A program made the position numbers and the translations under genes. From an uncultured Thermoguttaceae bacterium (GTDB lineage: Bacteria; Planctomycetota; Planctomycetia; Pirellulales; Thermoguttaceae): 64,000 bases of DNA. The notes below the pieces were generated by a model. That model saw only the letters and a list, made by a program, of their open reading frames with translations. It ran no database searches and was not told the origin of the DNA. This document shows, in pieces, positions 1 to 9,736 of the stretch. How positions within the stretch are numbered: the stretch's first letter is position 1; every line of letters starts with the position of its first letter. The stretch is taken from assembly GCA_938084835.1 (NCBI GenBank), contig CALKER010000006.1, positions 372,001 to 436,000 of the forward strand, given 5' to 3'.

Positions 1-467
1 GCCCCCGCCAATAAAAGAATCCCACCCATGATGCCGATCACGCCAGCAGCAAATCCGGCGGCAAAGGCAGTGTGTGGCCCCCGAGTCAGCCACCGACGGC
101 ACAAGTAGTAACAAACCACTGCCGGCGTTGCCATGCACACAGTGTTCACGCCTAGCGTTGTGAGTCCTCCATGCCCGAAAAGAATTGCTTGAAACCACAG
201 CGCCACCAAGATTGCGGGAAACGCCTCCCAACCTAAAATCACTCCCACCAGACCATTGAGAACAAGATGAAAACTAACGATCCCAAAAGGGATGTGAACA
301 AACGAAGCCACAAAAAATGCAGCGCTGAGCAAAGCCGTCCGGGGAATATCCTCCTCCTTTAGTCGCTGAAGTGCCACGGCAGTAGCCCCCGCTGTGGCAA
401 TTCCTCCGGTTACCAGGATCGCAATCCCGGACAGGCTTCCTGAAATCGCACCTTCCGCAATGTGCAT
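1..467 (-). CDS. cbiM: Cobalt/nickel ECF transporter permease CbiM, partial (3' end beyond window)
   Basis: This is the substrate-specific membrane component of an energy-coupling-factor importer for Co2+ or Ni2+. The gene runs off the left edge, so only the first 155 residues are present. The protein starts MHIAEGAISG; in CbiM/NikM proteins the N-terminal Met-His-Ile motif supplies metal ligands. Conserved stretches VHIPFG, SFHLVLNGLVG, LGWEAFPAIL and FGHGGLTTLGVN follow the family order, and at least four hydrophobic segments are visible. The ATG at 465-467 is the only start that keeps the N-terminal His at position 2; no clear ribosome binding site precedes it. It lies 251 bases downstream of a DUF4198 gene on the same strand, the usual partner of such transporters. 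The CbiQ and CbiO homologues would lie left of the window. Choice between cobalt and nickel cannot be made from sequence. Confidence 0.9.
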   Translation of the reverse strand, partial: MHIAEGAISGSLSGIAILVTGGIATAGATAVALQRLKEEDIPRTALLSAAFFVASFVHIPFGIVSFHLVLNGLVGVILGWEAFPAILVALWFQAILFGHGGLTTLGVNTVCMATPAVVCYYLCRRWLTRGPHTAFAAGFAAGVIGIMGGILLLAG

Positions 468-718
468 AGGAACGGCTTTAGCTACAAGTAGTCGGTTAAT
501 TTAGCGGATCAGTCGTGATTTGCGAGTGTAAAATTTGTAAACGACTTTAAGCTGGCAGGGGTTTCTTCATTGCCTCGTGGTAAATCATTTCTCAGCTGCC
601 ATCGCAGACTCGGCTGGAGCATAAAGCCGCATGCCGCCCTGCTTTCTTAGACGGGGAGGCAACACCTCACTGCTCCATTAGCAGCTGTTTGTGGAGAAAT
701 GCCGTGTGTTGTTTCCGC

Positions 719-1582
719 CTACGGATTGACCAGTAGAGCCTGTGCCGGAGCAGGGGCCGCATAGATCCAAAGCGTGCCGCCGAGCTCTAACCGAGCGGGT
801 TGACCGTCAGGACCAGGACGCGATCCCCCATCCACAAGCGCCGCAAATCCCCACCAGCCTGCCCAGGGGATGCCGTAGCAAAAGATCCCTTGGGCATCGG
901 TTTTTATCACTTGGGTGAGCCGTACCTCTTGCGCAACTTGCACCCGATTTCCCTGGTTCAAAAATTCCACTTCAACGTCGATACTTTCAGCCGGTTTTCC
1001 CCGGTAAAGAACCTGCCCGCGGAAGCAATTCCCCACCCAAAGTCCGTAGGGACGGGTCAGGGGGACAATTTCCACCGGTAAACCAATCTCACGATTCCAC
1101 CCCACTTGCGCCCCGGCAAAGTGAACGATGACTTTTGCCGAGTGTTGGATCCACGCTCTTTCGGTCTCCTCCCAATGTGGTGGAGCTTCCACCAGCAGAA
1201 TGTGATCGCCAGGCCGCCGCAGGGGGATGGCCACGCTCCACCATGGCCCATCCCTATCCCCAAGGTTGATAAGCTTGTCCCTCAGGTTGATCGTTGCCTC
1301 TCCCACCTTAAGGAGCACACTAACCGGGGTGCCAATGGAGATCGGCGGGGTTTGCTCCATCGGGTGTCCGAACAAGATGCGACACGAGATTTCTGTTGGC
1401 TCGTCCGATTCGACGGCATCTGTTGCGGGAATGACAACGAGAAAATGACCGGCACTAGGGCGTGCCAGCACTGCAAAAAGTATCACGGACGCAAACGCCG
1501 CCGCCAACCGCTTTAGTCCCGCAGCCGCAGCATGCGCCGTACTGATTGTTTTCATGGCGAGTGGCATCGACAGTGTGCTCAT
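719..1582 (-). CDS. DUF4198 periplasmic protein, predicted nickel/cobalt uptake component
   Basis: A 287-residue exported protein of the DUF4198 family, which accompanies CbiM/NikM-type metal importers and is thought to act outside the cytoplasmic membrane. An N-terminal signal sequence is visible: basic residue, hydrophobic core ASVILFAVLA, and likely cleavage near PSAG, leaving a mature chain that begins with His-Phe (HFLVVIP). A His near the mature N-terminus is typical of this family and may bind metal. The rest is predicted beta-rich, with two segments ending near KTDAQGIFCYGIPWAG, a carboxypeptidase-regulatory-like fold common in DUF4198. The start may be the ATG at 1582 or the internal ATG ten codons later (MKTIST), which gives a more usual signal peptide. 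It lies upstream of cbiM on the same strand, so co-expression is likely. Confidence 0.8.
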   Translation of the reverse strand: MSTLSMPLAMKTISTAHAAAAGLKRLAAAFASVILFAVLARPSAGHFLVVIPATDAVESDEPTEISCRILFGHPMEQTPPISIGTPVSVLLKVGEATINLRDKLINLGDRDGPWWSVAIPLRRPGDHILLVEAPPHWEETERAWIQHSAKVIVHFAGAQVGWNREIGLPVEIVPLTRPYGLWVGNCFRGQVLYRGKPAESIDVEVEFLNQGNRVQVAQEVRLTQVIKTDAQGIFCYGIPWAGWWGFAALVDGGSRPGPDGQPARLELGGTLWIYAAPAPAQALLVNP

Positions 1583-3367
1583 GCAAAGACTCGAGAATGA
1601 CCAAATGGTACTAGTTTGCCCTTGTTGGTAGCTTCTCGGCCAATTGGTGCCAAGAAGATTCGAGCTTTAACAGTGGGGCCATGCTGTTCGAAACAGATTG
1701 CGCGAGATTTTACTGGTGTTACCGACTCCTATTTTGTATTACCGCAAAGTTTATCGCACGGGTGGGAGGAAGGGAAGAACCGAACTTGGAGAAGGCCATA
1801 AGGCGAGAGGCTAATACGGCCCGGCGAAGAAAACCAACGAAGAAATTCCTTGGCCAAAAAAGGTCCTGCAGCCATCTGACAAGCGATACCCAATTCACGC
1901 CTTCGTTCGCCTCTGGACGACAGGACTACCACGGTTTCAATACTTTATTGTCTCTATCAAGCTAGTGACTTTCTTCCATCTAAGTTTTTCCTTCAGTTGG
2001 TACGCGACGCGTAGTAACCGATTGTTGCGCTGCAATTGGAAAAGGTCAGTTGCATTAGAAGTTTTGTGGACAAAGATGTAGCCTTTCGGATCAGTTCCTC
2101 CCTGCGGGTGCTTGCCGCGCAAAGGGAACGATTTTCAGCCGCGGGCTTGCCTCGAAGATTTTTCACTAGGAAATGACAGACTTCACACGACGCAAAGCAT
2201 GGGGTTTGACCTGGGGAATCGAAACCACCGCTGGAGGCGAGGAGGCGTCCATTCTAAGGTATTTAATTCGCCGAACTCGGAGTTGATGAGGCTGGGACCA
2301 TTGGAAAATGAGTTAGACCGATTCCTTCTTGAAATGTCGAGGTGGTTCCCTCAAGCGCCCAGGCTCCTCTAACGGCGCCCCAGCTCAATCCTAGGAATGT
2401 TTGGTGGTGAGACTCTTTAGAGTTTGGAAGCATTGGAAGTGGAAACATCAGCCGGAGCACCGCGGCGGCAGTTAGCAATTCTCACGGCCGTGAAACATAG
2501 CGCCGCGGACTGCACTTTGCGGCCCAGCGGGGTGGCCTTCGTGGTTTCCTTCGGTCATGTGGCCGTTCCAATCAGTGAGTTATCGCGTCGAAGAAAACGT
2601 GTGAGGAGTGATTTATTAAGCTGTATTCCCGTGGTGGTGGGTTCATACCCCCAAGGTTTGCCTTCACTCAGACGGGGTTGAGCTTCCCAAGATCTCCTCG
2701 CGGAAGCTCCCATGCCAGATGGGGGCGAGAGAGCGTCAAGCGCCTTTCGAAATCCTAAGGCAGGCGGATAGCCTTCCTTAGGGGCTTGATCATTGCTCAA
2801 TAATCGGAGGAGGTCTCACACTTAATCAGACATGTTTTGAGTAAGTTAATTGAGTTGAGACTGCAGCGCGACTTTAGGTCATCTCCCTCGCGGGTTGCTT
2901 TAAAGCAGCCCTGGTGCCACTTCCGGTTTTAGGCTTCGATTCAACGTGGCATCAAGGTGGATCGGGAAGAGCCGTTGCGATGCTTTGAAGTGGCGTGTGC
3001 AGTAGTTGGTCTACTAGTTGAAGCGGGTAGTTGAATCGGGGTATTCAGCGGGCTTTTGGGTGAGGGAAAACTCCCAGAAATGCTGCGGTTGCTGGTATTC
3101 CGGAATGCTCTTCCCGAAAGCTTGAACGCTTACGGTTTTTGAAGGATGGGAGGAGGGCCTTAGACGGGCAACTTCCGGTACTCTTGGACCCAACCAGCAT
3201 ATGATTGAAAAGCTGCGTTCGGTTGGCTAGGAATCTCGCGTAATCTGCCGGCAGCGGTAGCCGATTGGCCGTATTAACCAGTTTGTTCAAACGATCGGAG
3301 CGGAGTGGGGTACGAATCCCTGCTGCAGCATGAGTTCGTCCTGAGAAGAAGATGTAGACAATTGGCT
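1583..3367. other. 1.8 kb gap without a recognisable gene
   Basis: Several open frames of 60-95 codons occur on both strands, but none has a ribosome binding site, convincing composition or recognisable motif. It must hold the promoter of the metal-uptake genes (reading left) and of uvrA (reading right). A weak hairpin (TGGGT/ACCCCCA) sits near 2638-2653. I see no riboswitch consensus, tRNA or repeat. Confidence 0.5.
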
Positions 3368-6211
3368 ATGCCACCTCGCTTACTAACCCGAGCCAAATGT
3401 AGCACCGAGCGACACCGTGCCTCCAACGGATACATCCTTCTGCGAGGAGTCCGTGTACATAACTTGCGTATTCCGGAGCTGAATATTCCCCGGAATCGTT
3501 TTGTGGTGATCACTGGGCCTAGCGGCTCGGGGAAAAGCTCGCTTGCGTTCGACACGCTCCACGCGGAAGGGCAGCGGCAGTTTCTGGAGAGCTTGTCTCT
3601 TTACGCCCGACAGTTTTTCCAGCAACTGGAACGACCTGAGGTTGATTTGATTCAGGGTTTGCCACCCACGATAGCGATTGACCAACGTGGCGGACAATAC
3701 AATCCGCGAAGCACGGTGGCCACGGTCACCGAGGTCTACGATTACCTGCGTCTCCTTTATGCCCGAGTGGGAATACCGCATTGCCCCCAATGTGGTGCCG
3801 AAATTCGTCCACAAAAGGAGCAGGAAATTGTTCGGGCGTTGATGTCTTCTGGGGAGGGTAGCCGTCTTGTGCTTCTGGCTCCCTTGGTGCGGGGCAGAAA
3901 GGGGGAACACCGCGAAATCTTGGAAAAAGTGCGAAAGGCTGGTTTTGTTCGAGTCCGTGTGGACGGAGCTATTTTCGATTTGGAGGAAGTGCCGCCGCTT
4001 CGTCGGCAACAGAGGCACACGATCGAGGCAGTGGTGGACCGGGTGGTGATTCGTCCTGGGACGGAAATGCGCCTCGCGGAGTCGGTTCGGCTTGCTTTGC
4101 GGTATGGAGAGGGCACTTTGGTGGTGCAAATTTTCCCCTCGGGGGCAGGTGAGGATTCGCCGGCGGAAGAGCGGACAATTAGTTCCCTGCGTGCCTGTTC
4201 TCAGTGTGGAATTAGTATCCCGGAGCTGGAGCCGCGAACTTTTAGCTTCAATAGCCCGTACGGGGCGTGCCCTCGATGTGATGGTATGGGACAGCTCGAC
4301 CAGTTTGATGCAGCGGCAATCTTTTCGCATGAAGAGAAGCCCATCGACCAAGGAGGTCTAGCTTTATGGAATGCGCTTGATAGCAGGACTCAGCGGCAGA
4401 TTCAATCTCTCTGGCAAAGTACTTTGGCGGGAACTGGGTTGGATTGGCATTCCCCGTGGAAGTCGATCCCGCCGGCAAAGCGTCGGGCGCTTCTCCAGGG
4501 AAGTGACGGGGGTGGGATGCTTGCGATTTTGGAGAAGTGGTTCAGGGATCTTGACCCGGACCAACAGGAAAGTTGGAGCGGTTTTCGTACCCAAAGCGTT
4601 TGTCCGGAATGTGGGGGTTCGCGGCTCCAACCGGTGGCCCGGCATGTACGGGTTGCTGGGTGGGGCATTCACGAGCTCACCCAGCTGACAATTGCCGAGG
4701 CCCTCTCGGTGCTTGGCAACTTACCTTTGGAGGGAATTTCGGAGCTCGTGGCACGGCCAATCCTTCGGGAAGTGGTGCATCGGCTGGAATTTCTACGGAA
4801 CGTCGGTGTGGACTACCTGGCTCTAAATCGACCTGTCAATTCGCTCAGTGGTGGCGAACTTCAGCGAGTGCGGTTGGCCGGTGGTTTGGGGGCCGGACTC
4901 GTCGGCGTTTGCTACATCTTGGATGAGCCATCGATCGGGCTTCACCCCAGGGACAACGTCCGGTTGATCCACTCCTTGCGGAGCCTGCAACGGCAAGGAA
5001 ATACGGTGATCGTTGTGGAACACGACGAGTCGGTAATGCGGGAAGCGGACTGGCTTGTGGACTTGGGGCCAGGTTCAGGGAAGGACGGGGGCAGGGTGGT
5101 GGCTGAGGGACCTCCGCAACAGGTGGCGCGCGAGGCGCGATCGCTAACGGGGCGCTACCTCAGCGGGCAAATGGCCATACCGCTTCCCGACAAACGTCGG
5201 CGCCCTCAGCCAGGTCGTCGACTCGTGTTGGAAGGGGTCCGCACCAATAATCTCAAAAACATTACGGTAGCTTTCCCATTAGGCCTTTTGATTTGCGTTA
5301 CAGGGATAAGTGGTGCCGGCAAGAGCTCTTTGGTCAACCAAACTTTAGTCCCAGCCTTGCGGCACTATCAAGGGCAAGCGCGGTTAAGGCCGGGATCTTT
5401 CCGCCGAATCCGCGGAGCTCACCTTGTTGACAAAGTTATCGAGATTGATCAGTCCCCTATCGGTCGTACACCACGAAGCACTCCGGCTACGTATATAGGA
5501 GTATTTGATTTTATTCGTCGCGTTTTTGCCGACGTGCGGGAATCACGTGAGCGAGGTTATAAGCCGGGCCGATTCAGTTTTAACGTCCGCGGAGGAAGAT
5601 GCGAAACTTGCGAGGGACAGGGTCAGCAGCGGATCGAAATGACATTTCTCCCGGATCTTTACGTCCCTTGCCCTTGCTGCCAAGGAAAACGGTTCAACGA
5701 ACAAACGTTGGAAATCCGTTACCGCGGAAAAACAATTGCCGATGTGTTGGAAATGCGTGTGGAAGAGGCCATTGAACTGTTTGAGAATTTTCCTGCTATT
5801 CGCCGGCGACTCATAACGCTGCGGGACGTAGGTTTAGGCTACTTAACATTGGGGCAACCTTCTCCGACCCTTTCTGGAGGTGAGGCTCAGCGCACCAAAC
5901 TTGCAGCGGAGTTGGGGAAAATTTCTTCTGGCAAATCGCTGTATGTCCTGGATGAACCGACTATCGGTCTGCATGCCGATGAGATTCGTAAACTCCTCGA
6001 GGTCCTCACCAGGCTTGTGGAATTAGGCAATACGGTCATTGTGGTGGAGCACCATCTGGATGTCATCAAGACTGCGGACTGGGTCATCGACCTAGGCCCG
6101 GAAGGCGGCCAGCGCGGCGGAGAAATTGTGGCGGAGGGGCCACCGGAGGTTGTTGCAGCCTGCGAAAAGAGTTTTACGGGTCAGTTCCTCCGTCAAGTTC
6201 TTACCCGGTAG
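3368..6211 (+). CDS. uvrA: UvrA-family excinuclease ABC subunit A
   Basis: DNA-damage recognition ATPase of nucleotide excision repair, working with UvrB. The 947-residue protein has two ABC ATPase modules. The first Walker A is GPSGSGKSS, with signature LSGGELQRVRLA and Walker B YILDEPSIGL; the second Walker A is GISGAGKSS, with LSGGEAQRTKLA and YVLDEPTIGL. Zinc modules are present: CSQCG paired with CPRCDG, CPECGG, and CETCEGQG paired with CPCCQG. The UvrB-binding segment around VRGRKGEH is kept, so this is not the shortened UvrA2 type. Odd points: the usual TTSHNPRSTVGT motif reads GGQYNPRSTVAT, and canonical DEPTTGLH reads DEPTIGLH. An in-frame GTG exists at 3305, but family homology starts well after the ATG at 3368. 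Planctomycetes often carry several UvrA paralogues, so this may not be the main copy. Confidence 0.85.
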   Translation: MPPRLLTRAKCSTERHRASNGYILLRGVRVHNLRIPELNIPRNRFVVITGPSGSGKSSLAFDTLHAEGQRQFLESLSLYARQFFQQLERPEVDLIQGLPPTIAIDQRGGQYNPRSTVATVTEVYDYLRLLYARVGIPHCPQCGAEIRPQKEQEIVRALMSSGEGSRLVLLAPLVRGRKGEHREILEKVRKAGFVRVRVDGAIFDLEEVPPLRRQQRHTIEAVVDRVVIRPGTEMRLAESVRLALRYGEGTLVVQIFPSGAGEDSPAEERTISSLRACSQCGISIPELEPRTFSFNSPYGACPRCDGMGQLDQFDAAAIFSHEEKPIDQGGLALWNALDSRTQRQIQSLWQSTLAGTGLDWHSPWKSIPPAKRRALLQGSDGGGMLAILEKWFRDLDPDQQESWSGFRTQSVCPECGGSRLQPVARHVRVAGWGIHELTQLTIAEALSVLGNLPLEGISELVARPILREVVHRLEFLRNVGVDYLALNRPVNSLSGGELQRVRLAGGLGAGLVGVCYILDEPSIGLHPRDNVRLIHSLRSLQRQGNTVIVVEHDESVMREADWLVDLGPGSGKDGGRVVAEGPPQQVAREARSLTGRYLSGQMAIPLPDKRRRPQPGRRLVLEGVRTNNLKNITVAFPLGLLICVTGISGAGKSSLVNQTLVPALRHYQGQARLRPGSFRRIRGAHLVDKVIEIDQSPIGRTPRSTPATYIGVFDFIRRVFADVRESRERGYKPGRFSFNVRGGRCETCEGQGQQRIEMTFLPDLYVPCPCCQGKRFNEQTLEIRYRGKTIADVLEMRVEEAIELFENFPAIRRRLITLRDVGLGYLTLGQPSPTLSGGEAQRTKLAAELGKISSGKSLYVLDEPTIGLHADEIRKLLEVLTRLVELGNTVIVVEHHLDVIKTADWVIDLGPEGGQRGGEIVAEGPPEVVAACEKSFTGQFLRQVLTR

Positions 6212-6847
6212 CCTCAGAGGAAGGTAAATGGTCGTTGGGGTAAAGGGATCTACTCTCCGGAGGCCCTTCGCCGGTTAAGCAACGAGATTCAAGAGCAGTT
6301 TACCGGTTTTTCTGAAGCATTATCTGTCAAATTTCAATTCCGCGGGGTGGTGTTCCTTCTACTGAGCGGTTGGGACGCATCTTTTAAGTGCTAACAGTTG
6401 CACGTAGGTCGCTGTTAAACTTTTTGAGTGTTGGTAGCCTGGTGGGGGTGACAGGACTGTAAGATTTCTCCATTTCGTTCGCGTTTGCGGTTAGGGGGCA
6501 CACTCGGGAGATGCTTTGGCGCAGCAAAGTGTTGGAGACGGCTTCAAACTCTAAGGGGCCGCGATAGAATCGGGGATGTCAGCTTGAAGGGGCAAGCCGA
6601 GCCAATCCACGCATCCGTCAGAATTCGGGTGCGATTTTGATGCCGGGGAGTTATTCGCCATCTTTCGACGGCTAGGGGCACTTGGTACGAAAGGATGGCG
6701 TCGCGAATAATCCAATTTCTGTTGGGCAGACGGGTATCTTCCCGAGGAATCTCTGGCAATTGAAACTGCGGGCGCTTGAGCGGGTTGACGCGGAGGCACA
6801 GCGATTGTTCGCCGAACTAATCAACTCAAAAGCAAGGCGTGAGTCCC
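6212..6847. other. 0.6 kb intergenic region
   Basis: Nothing supportable as a gene. It should contain the uvrA transcript end and the promoter for the downstream four-gene run. No strong terminator hairpin with a T-run is visible after uvrA. Confidence 0.4.
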
Positions 6848-8359
6848 ATGGAGGCTCTTTATTCCTGTGCGGTGCAACCTAACGGTCTTTCTCACGAAAA
6901 GCTTATGCGGCGATGGGAGACCCCTTGGGGTGGGACGATTGTCCTTCTTTTTGACGAGCGGGGTCGGCTTGTGGCTCAATTGGGTCGTGGTGCTGAATCA
7001 GGGGGGGAATGTCTGCGGCTTATTCCCGGGGTAACTTGGGAGGAACTTTTTCCCGGTGTGCCTTTTGCCGGGGGTACAGGGCATCGGCCGCAGGAGGAAG
7101 CGGGCGCTGGAGCCGGATCAGGCGCGGAAGTTTCGCCGCAATGTTTCCGATGTTCGCTCGACGGGGAGGATTATTTCGCCGATATTTACCGACTCCAGGC
7201 CGTGGCTCGTGGTTTTTATGTGGTTGTTTTCCTGCGGCAAAGTTTTGCGCCCCGTTATGTTGACGAGGCAAGCGAGCTTGAGAAATTTTGTGCCACTTAT
7301 CTTGGCACCTCTCGTACAGTTCGGGAACTGGTTATCAAGGCCTGGGAAATCCTGCGGAAAGGGGAGCCACTGTGGTTGGAAGGCCCTTTCGCAGTAGGAA
7401 AGCGATTTGTTGTTTACCAACTTCACCGATTTGCTGGTAAGTCCCAGGATTCTTTGTATTTATTTCAGTGTGCCGGGGCGAGCCTTAGGCGGTTAGCCGG
7501 TGTGCTGCCGACAGAAGCGTTGTATGCCGAGCCAAGTAATTTCGAGGAATACAAGGTAGTGAACCTTCTCGGCGAGTTTCAGCATAACCTTACCGACCGT
7601 TACACGTTCTTGCTCCACGAACCCGGCAGTTTACCGCAGGAAGCACAGTCTTGGGTGGCAAGGCTGTTAGAAGCGGCTCTTGATCCGGACTATGGTGGCA
7701 AACAGCCCGCGGACTGGGGCCAAAATGCACGTCCGTGGATCGTGGTCACTAGCAGCGAGTCGCTTGACTCGCTGTGGTGCGCCGGGAGAATTCATCCACT
7801 CCTTTATTTGGCCTTCCGAAATGCGGTCTTGCGATGGCCAGCCCTGAAAGATCGTCCTGAGGACATCCCGTTTTTAGTTCGACGCTTTGTCGATGAATAT
7901 CGACAAAAGCATGGACATGGTCCGGTTGAGCTGGGGGGCGACACAATTGCGCGTTTGGTTGTAGCTCCTTGGCCAGGGAACATTGCCCAGCTTAAAACGG
8001 CTATCATGTGTGCCTGCGCTCGTGCTCAAGGACCGAGATTGCTGCCGGAGCATTTGCCTCCGGAGTTGGTTCGCGCGCCATCTGGTTCGTGGGAGTCATT
8101 GGTCGAGACGACTCCTTCCGGAGTGTTCAAAGGGTCATGGTGTGCCGGATCGAATTCTGGGAATGGGAGTCACGCTTGGCCGGTGGAGGGGAGTGTAGTC
8201 GGTAGGGTGGGGGTTGAACCTGGTTTTGCTTTCCGGCTTGAGAAGATTCTGCGTGAGGTTAATTGGAATGTGGCGGCTGCAGCGAGAAAACTGGGCGTGA
8301 GTCGTACCACTCTTTACAAATGGATGCGGCGGTGTGGGTTGGGGCGACCGGAAAAGTGA
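6848..8359 (+). CDS. Degenerate NtrC-type (sigma-54 activator-like) regulator with Fis HTH
   Basis: A 503-residue transcription-factor-like protein. The N-terminal 130 residues look like a PAS-type sensor. The middle is a clear relative of the AAA+ domain of sigma-54 activators: it ends with the typical sensor/arginine region FRNAVLRWPALKDRPEDIP and the lid motif WPGNIAQLKTAI. The C-terminus is a Fis-type helix-turn-helix (NVAAAARKLGVSRTTLYKWM). The ATPase core is damaged: Walker A reads GPFAVGKR (no Ser/Thr after Lys), the Walker B Asp is His (TFLLHEPG), and no GAFTGA loop exists, so it should not remodel sigma-54 polymerase. It more likely binds DNA or a ligand as a plain regulator. The start is ATG 6848 with AAGG ten bases upstream; GTG 6839 is also possible. 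It heads a run of four same-strand genes. Confidence 0.7.
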   Translation: MEALYSCAVQPNGLSHEKLMRRWETPWGGTIVLLFDERGRLVAQLGRGAESGGECLRLIPGVTWEELFPGVPFAGGTGHRPQEEAGAGAGSGAEVSPQCFRCSLDGEDYFADIYRLQAVARGFYVVVFLRQSFAPRYVDEASELEKFCATYLGTSRTVRELVIKAWEILRKGEPLWLEGPFAVGKRFVVYQLHRFAGKSQDSLYLFQCAGASLRRLAGVLPTEALYAEPSNFEEYKVVNLLGEFQHNLTDRYTFLLHEPGSLPQEAQSWVARLLEAALDPDYGGKQPADWGQNARPWIVVTSSESLDSLWCAGRIHPLLYLAFRNAVLRWPALKDRPEDIPFLVRRFVDEYRQKHGHGPVELGGDTIARLVVAPWPGNIAQLKTAIMCACARAQGPRLLPEHLPPELVRAPSGSWESLVETTPSGVFKGSWCAGSNSGNGSHAWPVEGSVVGRVGVEPGFAFRLEKILREVNWNVAAAARKLGVSRTTLYKWMRRCGLGRPEK

Positions 8360-8410
8360 GAGCCGACGTTCTTCCCTGGCGGAAGTAAGCCGGAGGCGGA
8401 GGGGAAAAGT

Positions 8411-9736
8411 GTGGCGCCTGCCAGTCGCAATCGTCAGTGGTTAATCCTTTTCCAAAAAAAACGGGGGGAGCATCGGACCATCTCCCCCAGAGCGGCATTC
8501 TGGGCAGAACTTGGGATCTTCCTCCTTGTGCTTTTGGCCGGCTTGATCGGGTTAAGCATCCTGGTGAGCCGTATTTTCTTGCCTTATTGGCGTGCCATCA
8601 ACGATTATCGACCCCGACTGGCAGTCGTCAGAGAAATGCGTATTTTAGAGCAAAAGAGCGAAGCGGGCGCGGTCTTTCGGCCGGAAATTTTGGTGGAGTT
8701 CGAAGTGGATTCCCGAACGAAAGCGGCGTGGGCCTTTGATCCAAGGACACCCCTCGGCAACGGGTATTTGCCGGACCGCAGGGCTGCCGAGCGGGTACTT
8801 GGTAGTTTTCGGCAGGGCGGCTTGTGTCTTGTTTATGTCAATCCGGAAAATGGCACAGAGGTGTTCGTTTTTCGGGAGTTACCTTGGTGGATATGGCTCG
8901 TGCTTTTTGTGCCGCTTTCTCTCGTCATTTTAGGGGGGGTGGGTTTGGCCATGGTAGTTCAAGCGGGCAAGGAGCGCTCGCTTCTGGCTCAGGTGACAGC
9001 TTCGAGTTCGCGGTTTTTGCTTAAAGCGGGGGCAGCTAGTAGTCAACTTTGGCCCACGATCCCGCCTCCGCTTAGCTCCCAGGATAGCCCGGGCGTTCGG
9101 TTGCCCATTCGGTTGCCTCTGATGCCCACTGAGCTCGGTAACTTTTTCGGATGGTTCTTGGGGAGCCTGTTGTGGAATGGTGCTTCGTTAACAGTGCTGA
9201 CGTGGGCTTGGACGGGAGTGTGGGCGGGACAGCAAGATTGGCTATTTTTTGCGTTTGCCTGCCTTCTTGTTGTGGTGGGGGCGGCCTGGCTGGGAGCTAT
9301 GGGCTATTTTGTCGCTCGTCAGTGGCGAGTTGGTCCCACAATAGTGGAGATCTCGGGTCAGCCACTTATACCGGGCGGGCGATATCAGGTATATGTGGCC
9401 CAGTTCGGCCATGTTAAGGTAAATCGGCTGTCTATAAGTCTTGTGTGCGAAGAGCGTGTTGTCTTTCCGGAAGGCACCGAAACGCGTACGGAGTCTCGAG
9501 AGGTGGCAAAGATCCGCTTGTTCCGACGCGAGGCTTTTGAGGTGCGCTCCGGGTTGCCTTTCGAGGCCTTCTTCGACTTGGATTTGCCCGTGGGGGTGAT
9601 GCACAGTTTCCGGAGCCCTCATAATCAAATTGTGTGGATGATTCTGGTGGAGAAGGTGCTCGTGGGATTAACTCCGATAAAACGGTATTTCCCGGTGGTT
9701 GTCTATCCGCGGCAAAGTGGAAAGGTGACTATATGA
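8411..9736 (+). CDS. Membrane protein with DUF3592-like and arrestin-like domains
   Basis: A 441-residue integral membrane protein of unknown function. Four hydrophobic segments are visible: near residues 27-55, 155-185, 238-265 and 275-300. The loop between the first two ends with GSFRQGGLCLVYVNPENG, which fits the DUF3592 pattern. The last 120 residues, after the fourth segment, form a beta-rich region (PGGRYQVYVAQFG, SISLVCEERV, FDLDLPVGVMHSF) that resembles an arrestin-like sandwich. The start is GTG with GGAGGGG seven bases upstream. The stop overlaps the next gene's ATG in ATGA, so the two are translationally coupled, and the next product also looks arrestin-like. I do not know its role; the pairing suggests a membrane scaffold whose soluble partner is the following protein. 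Confidence 0.65.
   Translation: MAPASRNRQWLILFQKKRGEHRTISPRAAFWAELGIFLLVLLAGLIGLSILVSRIFLPYWRAINDYRPRLAVVREMRILEQKSEAGAVFRPEILVEFEVDSRTKAAWAFDPRTPLGNGYLPDRRAAERVLGSFRQGGLCLVYVNPENGTEVFVFRELPWWIWLVLFVPLSLVILGGVGLAMVVQAGKERSLLAQVTASSSRFLLKAGAASSQLWPTIPPPLSSQDSPGVRLPIRLPLMPTELGNFFGWFLGSLLWNGASLTVLTWAWTGVWAGQQDWLFFAFACLLVVVGAAWLGAMGYFVARQWRVGPTIVEISGQPLIPGGRYQVYVAQFGHVKVNRLSISLVCEERVVFPEGTETRTESREVAKIRLFRREAFEVRSGLPFEAFFDLDLPVGVMHSFRSPHNQIVWMILVEKVLVGLTPIKRYFPVVVYPRQSGKVTI

Noticed and set aside
468..718. Possible cobalamin or nickel/cobalt riboswitch in the gap between cbiM and the DUF4198 gene
   Set aside because: I looked for B12-box-like and NiCo-type patterns; a weak AGCC...CTGC match lacks the required spacing and the conserved core.
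3383..4351. 322-codon minus-strand frame opposite uvrA
   Set aside because: Shadow of uvrA: that gene carries all conserved motifs on the plus strand.
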